Shown here in pieces: positions 10,543 to 22,069 of a stretch of 64,000 nucleotides of DNA. The notes below the pieces were generated by a model. The model was given only the letters and a program-made list of their open reading frames with translations, was not told the origin of the DNA and ran no database searches. The translations under genes were made by a program, and so were the position numbers. The stretch spans positions 62,001-126,000 of the forward strand of contig JAEQBH010004557.1 in the NCBI GenBank assembly GCA_016808115.1. Reading direction: 5' to 3'. The DNA is from Tetrastigma voinierianum. Taxonomy: Eukaryota > Streptophyta > Magnoliopsida > Vitales > Vitaceae. Numbering within the stretch: the first letter of the stretch is position 1; each line of letters starts with the position of its first letter.

Positions 10543-13337
10543 CTACAAATCAGAAATGTAAATAAGCAAAACTTGTTACAAGTAGGTAATAATAAAAACC
10601 TCAAGAAATAAACATCATGATCTCGATCAGGAATCCCCGATACTTGAGAGAATTTTCTGTGTTTATAGAAAGTTAATAAATTTACTTTATTCTAAATGGA
10701 AGTGAAACCCCCAAGAAAATGATCATAAACATATATTAACTTATTTCTTCTTCTAAGAAAGAACAATTTTAGCCTTTGTCATATGATTTCTGAAGCCATT
10801 CATCAAGCAGCATTGCAGGAGTTCTGGTAAAACACACTCCTATTGATCATGCTCAATGTCCTTTACATGCAGATAGCATATTCCATGCGTTCAGAGTTGA
10901 ACAACATACGTTCGTGTTTTCTTTTTCTCATAGTATCTCATCTTAGCTTTTTCCCTTGACTGTGGGCAATTAGCATCCATATTTGATGCCCACGGTGATT
11001 CACTGGTCAGAAATGATGGCGACAGTCCACAATCTCGATAATTAGCTGCACTACTTTCACCAGTGATGTTCAATAGCGAAAGGGATACACTTTCATGAAC
11101 TTGCCCACCAGGAAATCCTAGTCCCATGTTTCTGCTGCAACAAGGGTTAACAAGCATGCAGCCAACACTACCATTCATAGCCTCTGTCACACTAGACCCA
11201 GCAGCACAAGAGGATGGAAAAGCACTGCAGTCATGTTGCCTTGGTGATGAAGCCTTGATTTTCATAAATGTAATAGTCATACACATACAAGTTTTATAAA
11301 ATTAGCTCCCAGCATGAAATCAGAAGTTAAACTTCCAGTAATTTGATAATAAAAATATCAGAATATAAGTTCAATTAGTCATCAATGTATTAAGAAGAAA
11401 GCGCACAAACAGAGTACAAAATTGCATAACTGGACAAGAATACTATGCTATCAGCCATGCAATCTATCAAACACTTGATGTGAAATGTCATACGAATACT
11501 GAACACCAGGCAAAGCTCTTTACATAAGCAGATACAATTGATGTTGATAATCCAGTCTAATAAGACAGAAGAAAGGCTCAATATGAAGGATTATGTGACT
11601 AGACTTTCATTGAAACTTACAGACATAAATATCTATCTATATATATATATATATAGAATACGACCCTAATCAAAATGCATACATTTGTCTCATACTATAG
11701 GATGAGTGAGAAGATATATTTACCCAAAGGGCTATAATTGGAGATACCATTGTACCTGCAACCAAAGTTCCTATAAAATGGGAAATTCCTACCTTTGAGT
11801 GCAGTTTGAACCATTGGTTTATGTAATTGGAAGTAATCAATTAGGTTCTTCGACAAAACCTAGAAATCGATCACTAATCCAATTTGAGTGCCTCTATAGG
11901 ATAGACCTCAACCGAAAACTAAAGAGTAACAACAGTAACTCAGTAAGTGATTGAGTTCAGGAGTTTTTCGTATAAAATTACTCACTCTAGAAACCTAGTA
12001 ATATAGAGAAGACAAAATTGTGTGACATATAAAACCCAGACCAGAAGTGCATGTTTCAAAGAGAGGAGGGAAGAGTTGTTCACTTTCCAGCCCGATGGTT
12101 AAGCGGGTGAAAGCTAAAGCATTCTCTCAGCCCCAGTTATTTTCTTTGATTCTGAATGGAACGCTAAAAAACTAACTATATTTAACAGTGTAAGCATTGG
12201 ATTATTTGTCATATAATGTTTTATTTCATAACATTAAAAGTAAAAGACAAATCCAATATGTTACTCTCTATTTAGAAAAGCCAAACATATTGGCTTTTGC
12301 TGTCTCAGAAAAAGTCTCCTGCCAAGTCACTGAAAAAATAAAAAAACAAAAAAACACACACACAACATCAACAACAACAACAGCAACAACAGACAACCGA
12401 CCAACCAAAGTCTGAAAGCAAATTGCTTTCATAAAAAGCTAAAAACCAAACCTCTAAAGCATTTTCAATGTGACCATTAGATTCAGTAACTGATAAGTTT
12501 TTATCCATTAATAGGCTGTCCATTCCTGCATTGTCATATTGGCATGTAGAATGACCATGTGGAGAACTAATCATATCATCACTGTTCTCAAATTTCAGTG
12601 TAGCATCATCCATGTTGATGCCCTGACGGAGATCACGACCTTCATTTAGCCCAAGATCCTTCAAATTGGAACAAAACTACATCATTAGAAGCATACAGAT
12701 CAAAAATCTTCAACACCTAACTAAAAACACAGGAGAATCGAATCAAACAACCCGCCCAAGTTGAGATTGATGGATTACTATTGAGAAAATGAAAGAAATA
12801 ACCTTTGATGGTTTGATCTCATCAGGGAAGAAAGGTGCTTCGTCTTTACAGCAAGATGAAGTGAAATACCGATCAGGTGGAATGGAAGAAGATCCACCAG
12901 GCACTAAGGCAGATTCCCCCACCCAAGGCTCTTGTTTCCTCAACTTGTTTCCCCCCAACACAAGGGACCCTTCATCTCTAGGCTCATCTACCTTAAGGCC
13001 GGCAGAATATGGCAATGGCAGATCAAGAATTGAAGACCAAAGCCTTGAGAAATCACCCAAAGAAGGGCAACCCAAATAGAACTGCAACAAGTAGAGTCTA
13101 TGTCCCAAGACTGAGCAGCCGTTGTCAAAACAGAGACAAATCTGACAAATACACAATTTTTCATCCATACACCTGTACATCCCAGGCTCCGAATTGCATT
13201 TATCACATAGCAGGGAACGGGGATGCCTACGCGACAATGCATTAGGTAAGATGGTATTTGTCACAGCTTAACTCTTGCATGAAATCTGGTTTGGTAAAGC
13301 CACTGCCCTCACCACCCACAATACTCATAGGTTCCAT
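10416..13337 (-). CDS. CONSTANS-like B-box/CCT protein, COL14/COL15 (BBX12/13) type, first B-box broken
   Basis: A plant B-box zinc-finger transcriptional regulator; group members act in the nucleus in light and flowering responses. Four exons read in phase: 13337-12803, 12658-12452, 11253-10910 and 10542-10416, with GT/AG introns of 144, 1198 and 367 bp. The predicted length is about 400 residues, as in Arabidopsis COL14. Exon 1 holds B-box words (SLLCDKCNSEPGMYRCMDEK, SVLGHRL, FSRLWSSILD). Exon 2 has the GINMDDATLKFENSDD segment seen in COL14/15. Exon 3 has LNITGESSA and DCGLSP. Exon 4 is the CCT domain. Exons 2-4 are open and phase-compatible. In exon 1 the start region reads MEPM but the first B-box is out of frame through several small indels, and a stop occurs before the conserved ALSRRH. 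It is either a decaying gene or has base errors in the assembly. Confidence 0.85.
10910..11253 (-). CDS. COL exon 3: middle region up to start of CCT
   Basis: 344 nt, entering at phase 0 (acceptor ATCAAG|GCT) and leaving after two bases of a Thr codon (donor AC|GTATGT). The protein segment contains SLSLLNITGESSAANYRDCG and ends in KAKMRYYEKKKTR, the basic lead-in to the CCT domain. No lesions are seen. Confidence 0.9.
11254..12451 (-). other. COL intron 2 with microsatellites
   Basis: A 1.2 kb intron bounded by GT (12451-12450) and AG (11255-11254). It carries an AT dinucleotide run at about 11636-11655. A CA/CAACAA-rich run at about 12354-12396 lies close to the donor side. No transposon or RNA gene was recognised. 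Confidence 0.6.
12452..12658 (-). CDS. COL exon 2: acidic middle region
   Basis: 69 codons, phase 0 at both ends: acceptor TTTGAAG|GAT and donor GAG|GTTTGG. The translation starts DLGLNEGRDL and ends NGHIENALE. Its acidic character and the NMDD motif match the middle region of COL14/15 proteins. No lesions are seen. Confidence 0.85.
12803..13337 (-). CDS. COL exon 1: B-box region with frameshifts
   Basis: The start ATG at 13335-13337 begins MEPM, as in COL14/15. The open frame carrying the B-box runs from the other side of the lesions, from about 13252 down to the donor AAG|GTTATT at 12803/12802. It includes the second, diverged B-box and ends DEIKPSK. Between 13335 and 13240 the nucleotide words of the first B-box are recognisable, but single bases and short groups are missing. 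Most of the zinc-ligand Cys codons are therefore lost in any single frame. Confidence 0.75.
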
Positions 13338-13699
13338 ATATTCCCCCTCACTCTTTCTGCCCTTTTTCCTCTATCCGAACATTAACTTCAAAAACCAAAC
13401 AAGAGAATTCGACTTTTCCTCACTTATCAATCAATCCTGTATATTACTAAAACCATTTCCCACAGACAAATCCACCATAAACTATCAAACCCTAGAAAAG
13501 AAAAAACAATCAAATTCCCAGTTCAAATTCCTGCATAACTATTATTAACTATATCATGTCAGTCTAAAATTGCTGCTCGAGGTTCAGATGTAGAAACAAA
13601 ACTTATTAGAATCAAGAATTCGGGAAATGAGAAAAAAAAAAAAAAAAATTGGAGAGCAGAGCCAAGCAGGATGAACTTCAGGTCGCAGCCAGGATCGAG

Positions 13700-13706
13700 T
13701 ATTTAT
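13700..13706 (-). promoter_or_regulatory. TATA-like box of the COL gene
   Basis: Minus-strand CATAAATACTC about 365 bp upstream of the ATG and just downstream of a G-box. Weak match, supported only by position. Confidence 0.35.
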
Positions 13707-13723
13707 GGAAGCATGGAGAATGC

Positions 13724-13729
13724 CACGTG
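13724..13729. promoter_or_regulatory. G-box (CACGTG), proximal
   Basis: Palindromic GCCACGTGGTC, the core recognised by bHLH and bZIP factors such as PIFs and HY5 in light signalling. It lies about 20 bp upstream of the TATA-like box. A further ACGT element (GTACACGTCAG) is at about 13743-13752. Confidence 0.5.
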
Positions 13730-13877
13730 GTCAAAATTTCGGTACACGTCAGCCTTTTTACCCGCTCTTCAGGTGGGCAATGGCAGCATTGTAAATAATG
13801 GGAAGATATGGGTAGGGATTGCTATACGTCGGATATGCCACATGTAAGTAGATCCGCTTTCTTGGAACTTCCACTGC

Positions 13878-13883
13878 CACGTG
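13878..13883. promoter_or_regulatory. G-box (CACGTG), distal
   Basis: Second GCCACGTGGA palindrome, 154 bp further upstream than the first. Paired G-boxes suit a light-regulated B-box gene, but binding is inference. Confidence 0.45.
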
Positions 13884-14039
13884 GAGTTCCTTTGAGACAA
13901 TTTGTTTGTTTTTCTGGCGGAGAATGGGCTGAGTTGGCATCCGGTATGATGAGCTGGCATCTTGTCGACCACAATTTCTTCCCATGATAAAAAATTTTTG
14001 TTATGGTCTTCAATTTTGTTAGTGGAATATATATAATTT

Positions 14040-16149
14040 ATCCATAACAAAATAATATCAAATAATTTTAAATTTTGGATTTAAATGTTAAATGAATCAT
14101 TGGGTTTTATTAAATACATCGATGAATTTAATATATAAATATTCAAATTTGAAAACAATTTCCTCTTATCCATGGATATGTAAGTATTTACAATATCTTG
14201 GTATTGTCTTTATATTTTTACAATTTTTGAGAATATTTTCGTCGGTATTTGGAGAATTTGACAAAGGCTTAGGCTTATTTCCGATAGAATTCTTATCGAA
14301 GTGTCGTCGCCATGCCGTAAAATGTGTACTCAATAGCAAAAAAATTAAAATTTCTAATTGAGGTAGCGTCGGAGGTGTGGAAATGTCGTCTCAGGGGGGT
14401 TTTGGGGTGGCGTATTTAGCGAAATTTGGAAAAAAATTGAGAGGTTATAAAATAATAGTTGGTAAACTATTATTCTCTCGAAAAATTTATATTTGTCAAT
14501 ATTTGGTAAGTTTAATTATATTTTTAATAAGAAACATTTAATTATTAAAATGTGTTTTTGTTTAGTAACTCTGATTAAATGTATGAGAGCATTATTTAAG
14601 TTCTTAAGCAACATTCGGGATTCTGAAATAGCGTTGACCTTTTGTTTGTATTTCATTGGGTTGCTCTGCTATATAAATTGACAAAGACTCAAATATATGT
14701 ACTTGATTTCACTTTTATAATTTCTTTTATTTATTTATTTTTTTAAATCACCTTTATAATTTCTTATTAATATCTTTGAAAAAAATATTAAATAAGGACT
14801 CAAATGTATACACCTGATTTTCCCCGCATCCCTATAATTTGTTGGTAGTATCTTCCACTTATAAATCTTGAAAAATGATAAAAAGAAAAATGATTTTCAT
14901 ATATATTTGGTTTCATGTAGAAAATATAAAATAAATCAAAAATCAAATATAATAAAAAAAATTCATAATTTTATATTTTTTTTTCTAAATATATTTTTAA
15001 AATTTGTCAATTTACAAATAAAATGATTTTAAATAAACATATAAAATTAAGTTATTACGTTTAAACTTTTTTTATTTTTCTATCACTTTTCTTATTTATT
15101 TTCCTTAAGATTTTTTAAGTTCTAAACGAAGTTGTACATTTTGAGCTCGTTTAGAGAATCGAAAAATCTGGAAATAAAATAAAAGATATTAAGAAAAATG
15201 ATTTTAAGTATTTGATTTATTATAAAAAAAAAAGCAATCGAATCGTTCAAATTCATAGTCTTTATATAATAAAGATAAACAAATAATATGATTTTAAGTA
15301 AATAATGAATCTATTAAGTTTAAATATGTTTTTTATTTTCCTCCAAATTTTCCTCTCTATTTTATTTCCTCAATACTTTTCGAATTTCAAACAAAACCTA
15401 AAGCTTGCAAACTCTACTTCTTTCATTAGTATTTTTCGAGTTTCAAATTGACCCTAAAGCTTTCAAACTTTTGCTTTTTTCTCAATTTTAAATTTATAAT
15501 TGAAAAGTAATTAATTAAAATGGGCATGGATTGGTGTAATATAAAATGTCAAAGTTTGGTTTTTTTTTTTTTTTTATTGACATCTAATCACTTTGCATTA
15601 CAATTATAATATTATGTTTTTATAAAAATTCGAACCTTGCCCTCCCTTTAACCAGAGAGTGATGTCTCATTGGCTTCAAGTTTGGATTTATTGTACATTA
15701 GATTTTGCAAAAAAAAAAAAAAAAAACCAAATGGAACTAAATATAATAATTATTTTTAAGTTGTATATATTTTCCTAGGAAAAAATGGCATGTTTAGTTT
15801 TTTTTTTTTTTTTGAGGTTTAGTCATTTGTTAAATAACGAACTATTAGGTGCAATTTGTGCTTATTTGACCTCATATTAGATATTAGCATTTTTCAGTAA
15901 GTCAATTAGTTGCTCATTTGACTAATTAATCAGCATTTTGTTGCTAAATCAATAAGCATTCAGATGAATCAATCAACCAATTTGATCAATTGATCAATTA
16001 TTTTGATTAATCGTCGATTAGAGCCCTAGATAATAAATAGACAAAACTTTACTAGAGCAAATTAATTATATTATTCCTTCTATTTTTTATTATAATTATT
16101 GTTAGAGCCCTAATAATAATTAGTCCAATTTTTTTTTATTCCTAATATT
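14040..16149. other. AT-rich intergenic DNA
   Basis: No gene recognised. It contains long A or T homopolymers (for example near 15560, 15710 and 15800) and a pair of related AT-rich units at 14870-15410 described separately. Short open frames here have no family match. Confidence 0.6.
14870..15410. repeat. Two adjacent diverged AT-rich units, possible MITE pair
   Basis: Two units of about 265 bp (about 14870-15135 and 15140-15405) share words in the same order. These are AAGAAAAATGATTTT, AATATGATTTTAA/AAATGATTTTAA, AAGTTTAAA/GTTTAAACTTTTT, TTTTATTTTCC and a terminal TCTAAACGAAG / TTCAAACAAAACC. The ends resemble GTTTGG-type inverted termini. Divergence is high and ends are approximate. Confidence 0.4.
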
Positions 16150-16600
16150 TTAAAAAATTAGTATTTTTTTTAAAGAAAAATAATTTAATGGATTCAAACT
16201 AGTAATACATTTGATAAAAATATTGAATCAAATTCGTTAAAAACTTTAAATGAATAAATAATATTTAGGTTAATAGTATAAATAATAAGTTCAAAGCTTA
16301 ATAATCCTATAATGACTATAATACATATAATTTCAGTTCCACGTTATATTGATGATCATAATTTGATGTATTGGTCTAGTCAAATATGTTTTACTATCTG
16401 AATCGTTCATTATTATACCAAGACGATACAATCGTTGTAATAAGTCGACGATAAAACCATAATCCATAACAAGTCCGTGACAAAATCACAAAAAAAAAAA
16501 AAAACAAAGTATATGATAGAATCGCTTTATTGGAAATCAAATGATAAAAAGAGATATAAAGTAGAGGGGTAGTTTAAAGCCAAAATGGTAAAAAAAAATC
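16150..16600 (+). repeat. Dispersed repeat A, copy 1
   Basis: Shares an ordered set of words with 31900-32310 and 50890-51330: TAATTTAA(T)GGATTCAA, GATAAAAATA, GAATCAAATTCGTTAAAAA, GGTTAATAGTATAA, CATAATTTGATGTATTG, and CAAATATGTTTT. No coding potential. Confidence 0.6.
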
Positions 16601-17599
16601 ATCATTGTTTACTTAAGGAAAAAGGGCTAAGAAATAAAATCGTGATGTTTACGTAAATTACGTCGATGGGTTTAAGAAAAATTAGTATTTTTTTTGAATA
16701 AAAATAAAAACCAAAATTTGAAAGGTATATTGCATCATTAAAAAAAATAATTTAAAAATATTTTTGTGACATTTATGCATTTTCCATTACATTGTTGTTA
16801 GATTTTGTTTTTATGAAGACTTTAGTCTCACAAAGGCCAAGGGACATCCCTTATAATTTATTCCCAAATCTCAATCACAGAAGATTAGTGGAGTGATTAA
16901 AAGATGGGTGACAGTGATTTTGAGATGTGTTTCACGTTTTTTTGTTATTTTAAAAATTATTTATAGAAATCTAGAAAAAAGTATATAACATATTAGAAAA
17001 AACACTATCAATAATCATTGATTAATTTTTCTTTAAAATATTTATAATGAAAATATTACTAATAAAACTATAAAAGCAGAAACTGATTTAATCATAATGA
17101 TTGATGTTGAAGCTATGTATCAACTTATTAAAATGATTATGTCCTTAAACTTTTATAAGAAACAAAATGCTTTTGGAACCACCTAGAGTCATATACAAGT
17201 ATCATAAAATGCTCAAACAATTCATAATAATCTCTATAATAATAATGTATAAAGAATTCTAAATATATAACGAACCTTGAGAGATAATTGTAGAAATTAA
17301 TAATATTTTTTTGCTTGCATAAATAGATAAACACATATTTTTTGGGCTTTTTTTTGGCCTAGAATCATCAACTCCATCGTTTCATTCCTATATATGAGTT
17401 TTCTTTTCCAATAAAATAGTTTATTCCATATTGATCTGGGTTTGTATTTGTTTTTATGTGTTTTTGTTGTCAATATGTTGGAGTGTATGTCCTTGACTTA
17501 TTACGACGGATAGTTGTGTCACTAACGATTGACTTGTTTTTATGTTGACAATTTAGATGACAAAGTTCGATCAAACAGAATCATCATAGAAAATCATAT
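16601..17599. other. AT-rich intergenic DNA
   Basis: No gene, RNA or mobile-element signature recognised; low-complexity A/T runs only. Confidence 0.5.
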
Positions 17600-17790
17600 T
17601 TGTCACTATTTTTTATATCTAAAATCTTATATATTTTAGGTATTTTTAGATTATCAAATGTATAGGTCTTGAGCTTTCAAGCCAATCATTATTTACATTA
17701 ATCTGGATGTTGCATCATCCTTTAAAGCTTTTAACACTTTTGATTATGTATTTTTATCGATTGTATTATTGAATCAATAAATTTATCCTT
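17600..17790 (+). repeat. Dispersed repeat B, copy 1
   Basis: Resembles 31418-31600 in order: TATTTTAGGTATTTT, CTTGAGCTTTCAA / CTTTGAGCTATTTC, GATGTTGCATCATCCTTTAA / GATGATGTGTCATCTTTTAA, TTTGATTATGT, and TTGAATCAATAAATTT. Non-coding. Confidence 0.5.
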
Positions 17791-18659
17791 TTAAAAAAAA
17801 TAAATAAAAGCATCTATATCGAAAATATTACTAACTGAAAAATATATATCCAATTAGATAACATATGAAGGAATTGAATGAGTGATATTTTAAAATTTTT
17901 AATATCGATTAATCTTCGAGACATGACTCAAGTTGGAAAAGGGTAGATGGGTTTATGGAGGATTCAAACCTTAAATGCTAATGGGGTGAGATGATTTACG
18001 GGAGATCATAGATTCAAATCCAAGAACAAATTATTACAAATCATAGGAAGATTAATAAATCTCCAAACATGAATACACATGTCTACTAAAGGAGAAGTTG
18101 TGAGAGAACTTTAGAGAAGTTTGAAAACATTCATATATCTCCCCTCATAACTTCATAAGCAATGTCGGTACTAAGAACAAGAACTAGTGTCAGTATTAAA
18201 AGAATTTCAGTGTCGAATCTCGTAGTTGTTATATTAACAAAATTCTTAAAATTGGAGATTTAAGTGGTGTTTATTTTTTTATTTTTTGATAAAAAAAAAA
18301 GAATGTCAAATTCTTATTAATTGATTACAAGTATTATCAAAGGGGAAAATAGATTCTCTAATCCGGAAACTCTAATTTATTTCGTTATTTATTTTCATCC
18401 CTTTAGAAATGAAAGGTGTTTTTTTCTTTCTTGGCACAAATGGCCCTCCCAATTATTTCATTATCTCGTATTTGGGGTTTTTCTCCGCCGATAAAATGGT
18501 ATTTTGAAATCACATGAGTTTATTTTATTTTCTTTATTTTAACTATCTTTAGTAGTGATTATTTATGACGTATGTTTGTTTGTTGTTTTTTGTATGTGTA
18601 ATTCAAATGTGACGATCTTGATGGCTTGTATAAATTAAATGTAATCTCAATTCGTTATG
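17791..18659. other. AT-rich intergenic DNA left of the chromovirus
   Basis: No gene recognised. The last bases before the LTR are TTCGTTATG. Confidence 0.5.
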
Positions 18660-19056
18660 TGATACACCCCTACTTATTGTCTTAACCCAGCCTAATCAAG
18701 AACCAGGCCCATAAATGCAAAAAGATCCGGACCAGCTCCTAGATGACAATTTGAGGAGACCCACTCGGGTTACAAACCTACCTGTCTAGATGGAAGATTA
18801 CACAAATTAGTGTAAACTGTTTTTTTTGCCTAAAATTGTAAAGCATAGGGTAGCCTTTAAGGGGTAGTTTTGGTTTTTGGGTGAGAGCTATTTCTCCACT
18901 AATTTTGTAAGGTTGAACTCGTTCATAACATAAAAGATATTTCAATTTCTCCCTCTTGATTCTCTCCTCTAATTTTCTTCTCTCTAGAGTACACATTTAC
19001 TTGAAGGGTGTCAAACCTTTGCCTACAGTTTTTTTTTTTTCCTGCAGGTTATATCA
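18660..19056 (+). mobile_element. 5' LTR of the chromovirus
   Basis: 397 bp, TGATACACCCCTAC...TATATCA. It aligns along its whole length with 23524-23908, with scattered substitutions and small indels. It contains TAAAAGATATTTC and a CT-rich leader near its 3' part. Confidence 0.9.
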
Positions 19057-19071
19057 CTGGTGCTTTCATTG
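19057..19071 (+). other. Primer-binding-site region of the chromovirus
   Basis: CTGGTGCTTTCATTG immediately follows the 5' LTR. This TGGTGCTTTCATTG-type sequence is found in this position in related plant gypsy elements. The primer tRNA was not identified. Confidence 0.6.
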
Positions 19072-19077
19072 TTCCTT

Positions 19078-20039
19078 ACCCAAGGCGAACACCAACCTCC
19101 TAGCTATCGTTAAAGTTATTCAAGAGCAACTTGATAGCCACTCCATGGTCATGCATCAAACAATCAAGCAATATATGGCCACTGTCGATTCTCGACTAGA
19201 GGATTTCTGTTCCCAAATGTAGAGCGCTTCGAGTGGATAACTTGCACTTTCTAGTAGACCTCCATCGTTTGATTCCTCCATTTGTCCGCCAGCTCAAACC
19301 GCTATTCTTCGTCTAATGAAACTCAAACCACCCAAATTTGATGGATCCGACCCCTATGGATGGTTTTTCTTATCGAAGAATTCTTCGATTTTCACAACAC
19401 CCCTGAGCCACTCCGTCTGCGCATCATCGCCTTCCATCTTGAAGGTCGGGCATCCTTATGGTATCAGTAGATGAAGGCAAATGGCCTCCTCATGAATTAG
19501 AAAGATTTATTCAAAAACTCCTTCTACGTTTTGGGGCTTCTCTGTATGAAAACCATCAAGGAAAACTCTTGAAACTCACTCAACGCATCACAGTGGCTGA
19601 ATTACAGATTGAATTTGAAGATCTCATGAACAAGGTAACGGAAATCTCCGAACCCTTGCTTATTTCCTTCTTTTATCATAAGAGTTGAAGTCAAGTGATT
19701 TCGTAGGAAATATTGATATGCGGCCTTTATGTCCTCTGGAATCATTTGGTAGCGAGCTATCAGCTCATTAGAGATTCCATATCATTTTCTCACACCAGGC
19801 CTTTGTGGTCTAGCTCATCCATGCCTAGAGTGCTCCAACAGCAATCCAAGGAAGCTACCTCCCTTCTAATAGTGGTCCCCTCTCCTCCTAGCCCTGCTAC
19901 AAAACCTACTACTCTACCGCCGTTGCTCCCTACACCCTCTTTACCAATTCAACGCTTCTTTCCTATGGAGGTTCATGAAAAAAGGGAAAAAGGCTTATGT
20001 TACAATTGTGATCAAAAGTGGAGCTCTGCCCACTAATGC
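19078..20039 (+). pseudogene. Chromovirus gag with zinc knuckle
   Basis: Capsid-like words appear across frames: MKLKPPKFDGSDPYGW (19316-19363), WPPHELERFIQKLLLRFGAS, and AELQIEFEDLMNKVTEISE. A zinc-knuckle remnant CYNCDQKWSSAH then Cys lies at 19998-20039, with a TAA stop where an Arg codon is usual. There are further stops, for example a TAG at about 19467, and a frame break near 19365. The family's gag assembles the RNA-containing particle. Confidence 0.75.
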
Positions 20040-20165
20040 AGGAGAAAATTCATGTTATTGTTGGGTATCGAACCATCTTTGTCACTCGAGTCTCCCACAA
20101 AAGAACCAGTCACGGGAGACATTTCCAGTTTGTAGGCCTTAGCTAGACAAAGCAACCCACGCTCA

Positions 20166-20435
20166 TTGCGCCTCATGGGCCAATTTGGTAAGCACCATTT
20201 TCATGTCTTAATCGATATTGGGAGTACTCATAACTTTATCAAACTTGCTTTGGCTGAATTATTAGGTTGCTCTCTTCAATCAATACCCAATTTTCGTGTT
20301 TATATTGGAAATGGTGATTATTTGGTTGCAAGCATCTATGTCCTAGTTTATCTTTCCTTCATGGGTCAATTATTCAGTGGTCTCTATGTTCTACCTATTG
20401 AAGGTCTTGATGTTGTTCTGGGTATTCCACAATGA
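20166..20435 (+). pseudogene. Chromovirus aspartic protease
   Basis: 89 open codons. The active-site region reads LIDIGSTHNFI (about 20205-20240) followed by LYVLPIEGLDVVLGI near the end. Relatives have D-S/T-G at the active site; here the middle residue is Ile, which by family knowledge should abolish activity. Confidence 0.75.
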
Positions 20436-20829
20436 CACAACTCTTGGTCGTGTCTCACATGACTATGCAGCTATGACTATAGAATTTAATTGGGATGAGT
20501 CCACCCAGTGGTCTTTGCGTAGTGAGACATCCTTGTCCTGAAACCCATCACCTTTAATCAGTTTCAAGTATTTTCCATCATGAGGACATTCACAACAGCT
20601 AGGCTTACTAGTGCCAGAAGTTATGAAACATGAGGTGTTGCTTCTTCCTCCTCAAATTTCCTGATGATCTCCCACCGCCAATACTTCGATTGCTGCATCA
20701 ATTTGAGCAACTGTTTTGCCCACCAACAAGCTTGCCTCTTCATTGTTTGGTCAACCACATAATTCATTTGCAATCGAACACCAAACCCATCAATGTCAAG
20801 CCCTACCAATACCCACACTTTCAAAAGAT

Positions 20830-21440
20830 TCAGATGGAAAAAATTAATTCGTGAGATGTTTGACCAAGGAATTATTCACCCCAGTCATTTATACACCATC
20901 CCAGTGCTTTTTGGTACTCAAGAAAGATGAGACTTATCATTTTTGTGTTGATTATCGCTCTTTGAACGCAACCACAATCAAGGACAAGTTTCCTATTCCG
21001 ACTATGGATGAGCTCCTTGATGAATTAGGAAGTGCCACAGTTTTCCCCAAATTAGATCTCAAGGCTGGTTACCATCAAATACGGATGTACCATCGTGATA
21101 TATACAAAACGGCCTTCCGCACACATGAGAGCCATTTGAATTTCAGCATGATGCACTTTTGGGTTGTCCAATGCTCCTTCTACATTCCAAGTAGCCATGA
21201 ATCAGTTGTTTGCCCCATACTTGAGCAAATTTGTCATTGTCTTATTTGATGACATATTAGTTTATATAGCACATCCATAAATGACCATATACACCACCTG
21301 GAGTAGATTTTACTCTGTTTACTACAAGGGCACTCCATGTCAAACTCCCTAAGTTTCACTTTTGCCAAGCAACCATTGAGTATCTTGGCCATATTGTCAC
21401 TCCTTATGGTGTTCAGACTGATCCCACTGAGCTTAATGTT
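20830..21440 (+). pseudogene. Chromovirus reverse transcriptase
   Basis: RT words in order: YHFCVDYRSLNATTIKDKFP, PTMDELLDELG, FPKLDLKAGYHQIRM. After a frame break, the catalytic box reads LFDDILVY at about 21240-21265. The palm DD pair is preserved but split from the upstream part by frameshifts between about 21130 and 21220. Confidence 0.9.
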
Positions 21441-21995
21441 ATGGTACAATGGCCGACCCTGAAGTCCCTAAAGCAACTTCGTGGTTTCCTTGGTCTCACC
21501 CGCTATTATCGAAGATTCATTAAAGGCTATGCATCTATTGCTGCTCCATTAACCAACTTACTTTGTAAGGATGCTTTTATTTGGACTCCAAGAGCAGAAT
21601 CTTCTTTTCAACAACTTAAACAGACCATGGTTAATGCCCTAGTGCTTTGCTTGCCCAATTTTGACCAGGATTTCTGTATTGAGACTGATGCATCCAATGT
21701 GAGCATTGGCGCCGTGTTGATGCAAGATGGACATCCCTTATCTTATTTTAGTAGTAAGCTAGGTCCAAGAATGCAGTCCGCTTCTACCTACATTAAGGAG
21801 CTACACGCAATTGTTAAAGCTGTCCGTAAGTGGAGACAATATTTATTGGGTTGTTTCTTTATCATTCGCACTGATCAGCGTATCATTAAAGAATTATTGC
21901 AGCAAGTTATCCAAACTCCAAATCAACAAAATATGTTTGTAAATTGCTCAGGTATGACTTTAGAATTGAATACAAACCTGGAAAAACTAATATAG
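21441..21995 (+). pseudogene. Chromovirus RT connection and RNase H
   Basis: 184 open codons. LKQLRGFLGLTRYYRRFIKG is the connection region. RNase H words are FCIETDASNVSIGAVLMQ, LSYFSSKLGP, KELHAIVKAVRKWRQYL and FIIRTDQ, which carry the expected acidic residues. The frame stops near 21996. Confidence 0.9.
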
Positions 21996-22069
21996 CATAA
22001 ATGGCACTTTCTCAAGGTATGTAAAGGACACAGATACAACTGCACATTCTCATACATATTTATTATTGG

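Larger units (their letters stand above)
13338..13990 (-). promoter_or_regulatory. 5' leader and upstream region of the COL gene
   Basis: The region between the ATG at 13337 and the AT-rich intergenic DNA. It has a poly-A tract (forward strand) at about 13633-13649, a TATA-like ATAAATA on the minus strand at 13706-13700, and two CACGTG G-boxes upstream of it. A transcription start near 13670 would be consistent with the TATA position, but this is inference. Confidence 0.45.

Noticed and set aside
12354..12396. CA/CAACAA run as a possible polyglutamine or polyglycine coding repeat
   Set aside because: It lies in COL intron 2, outside the phase-consistent exon ending at 12452; treated as a microsatellite.
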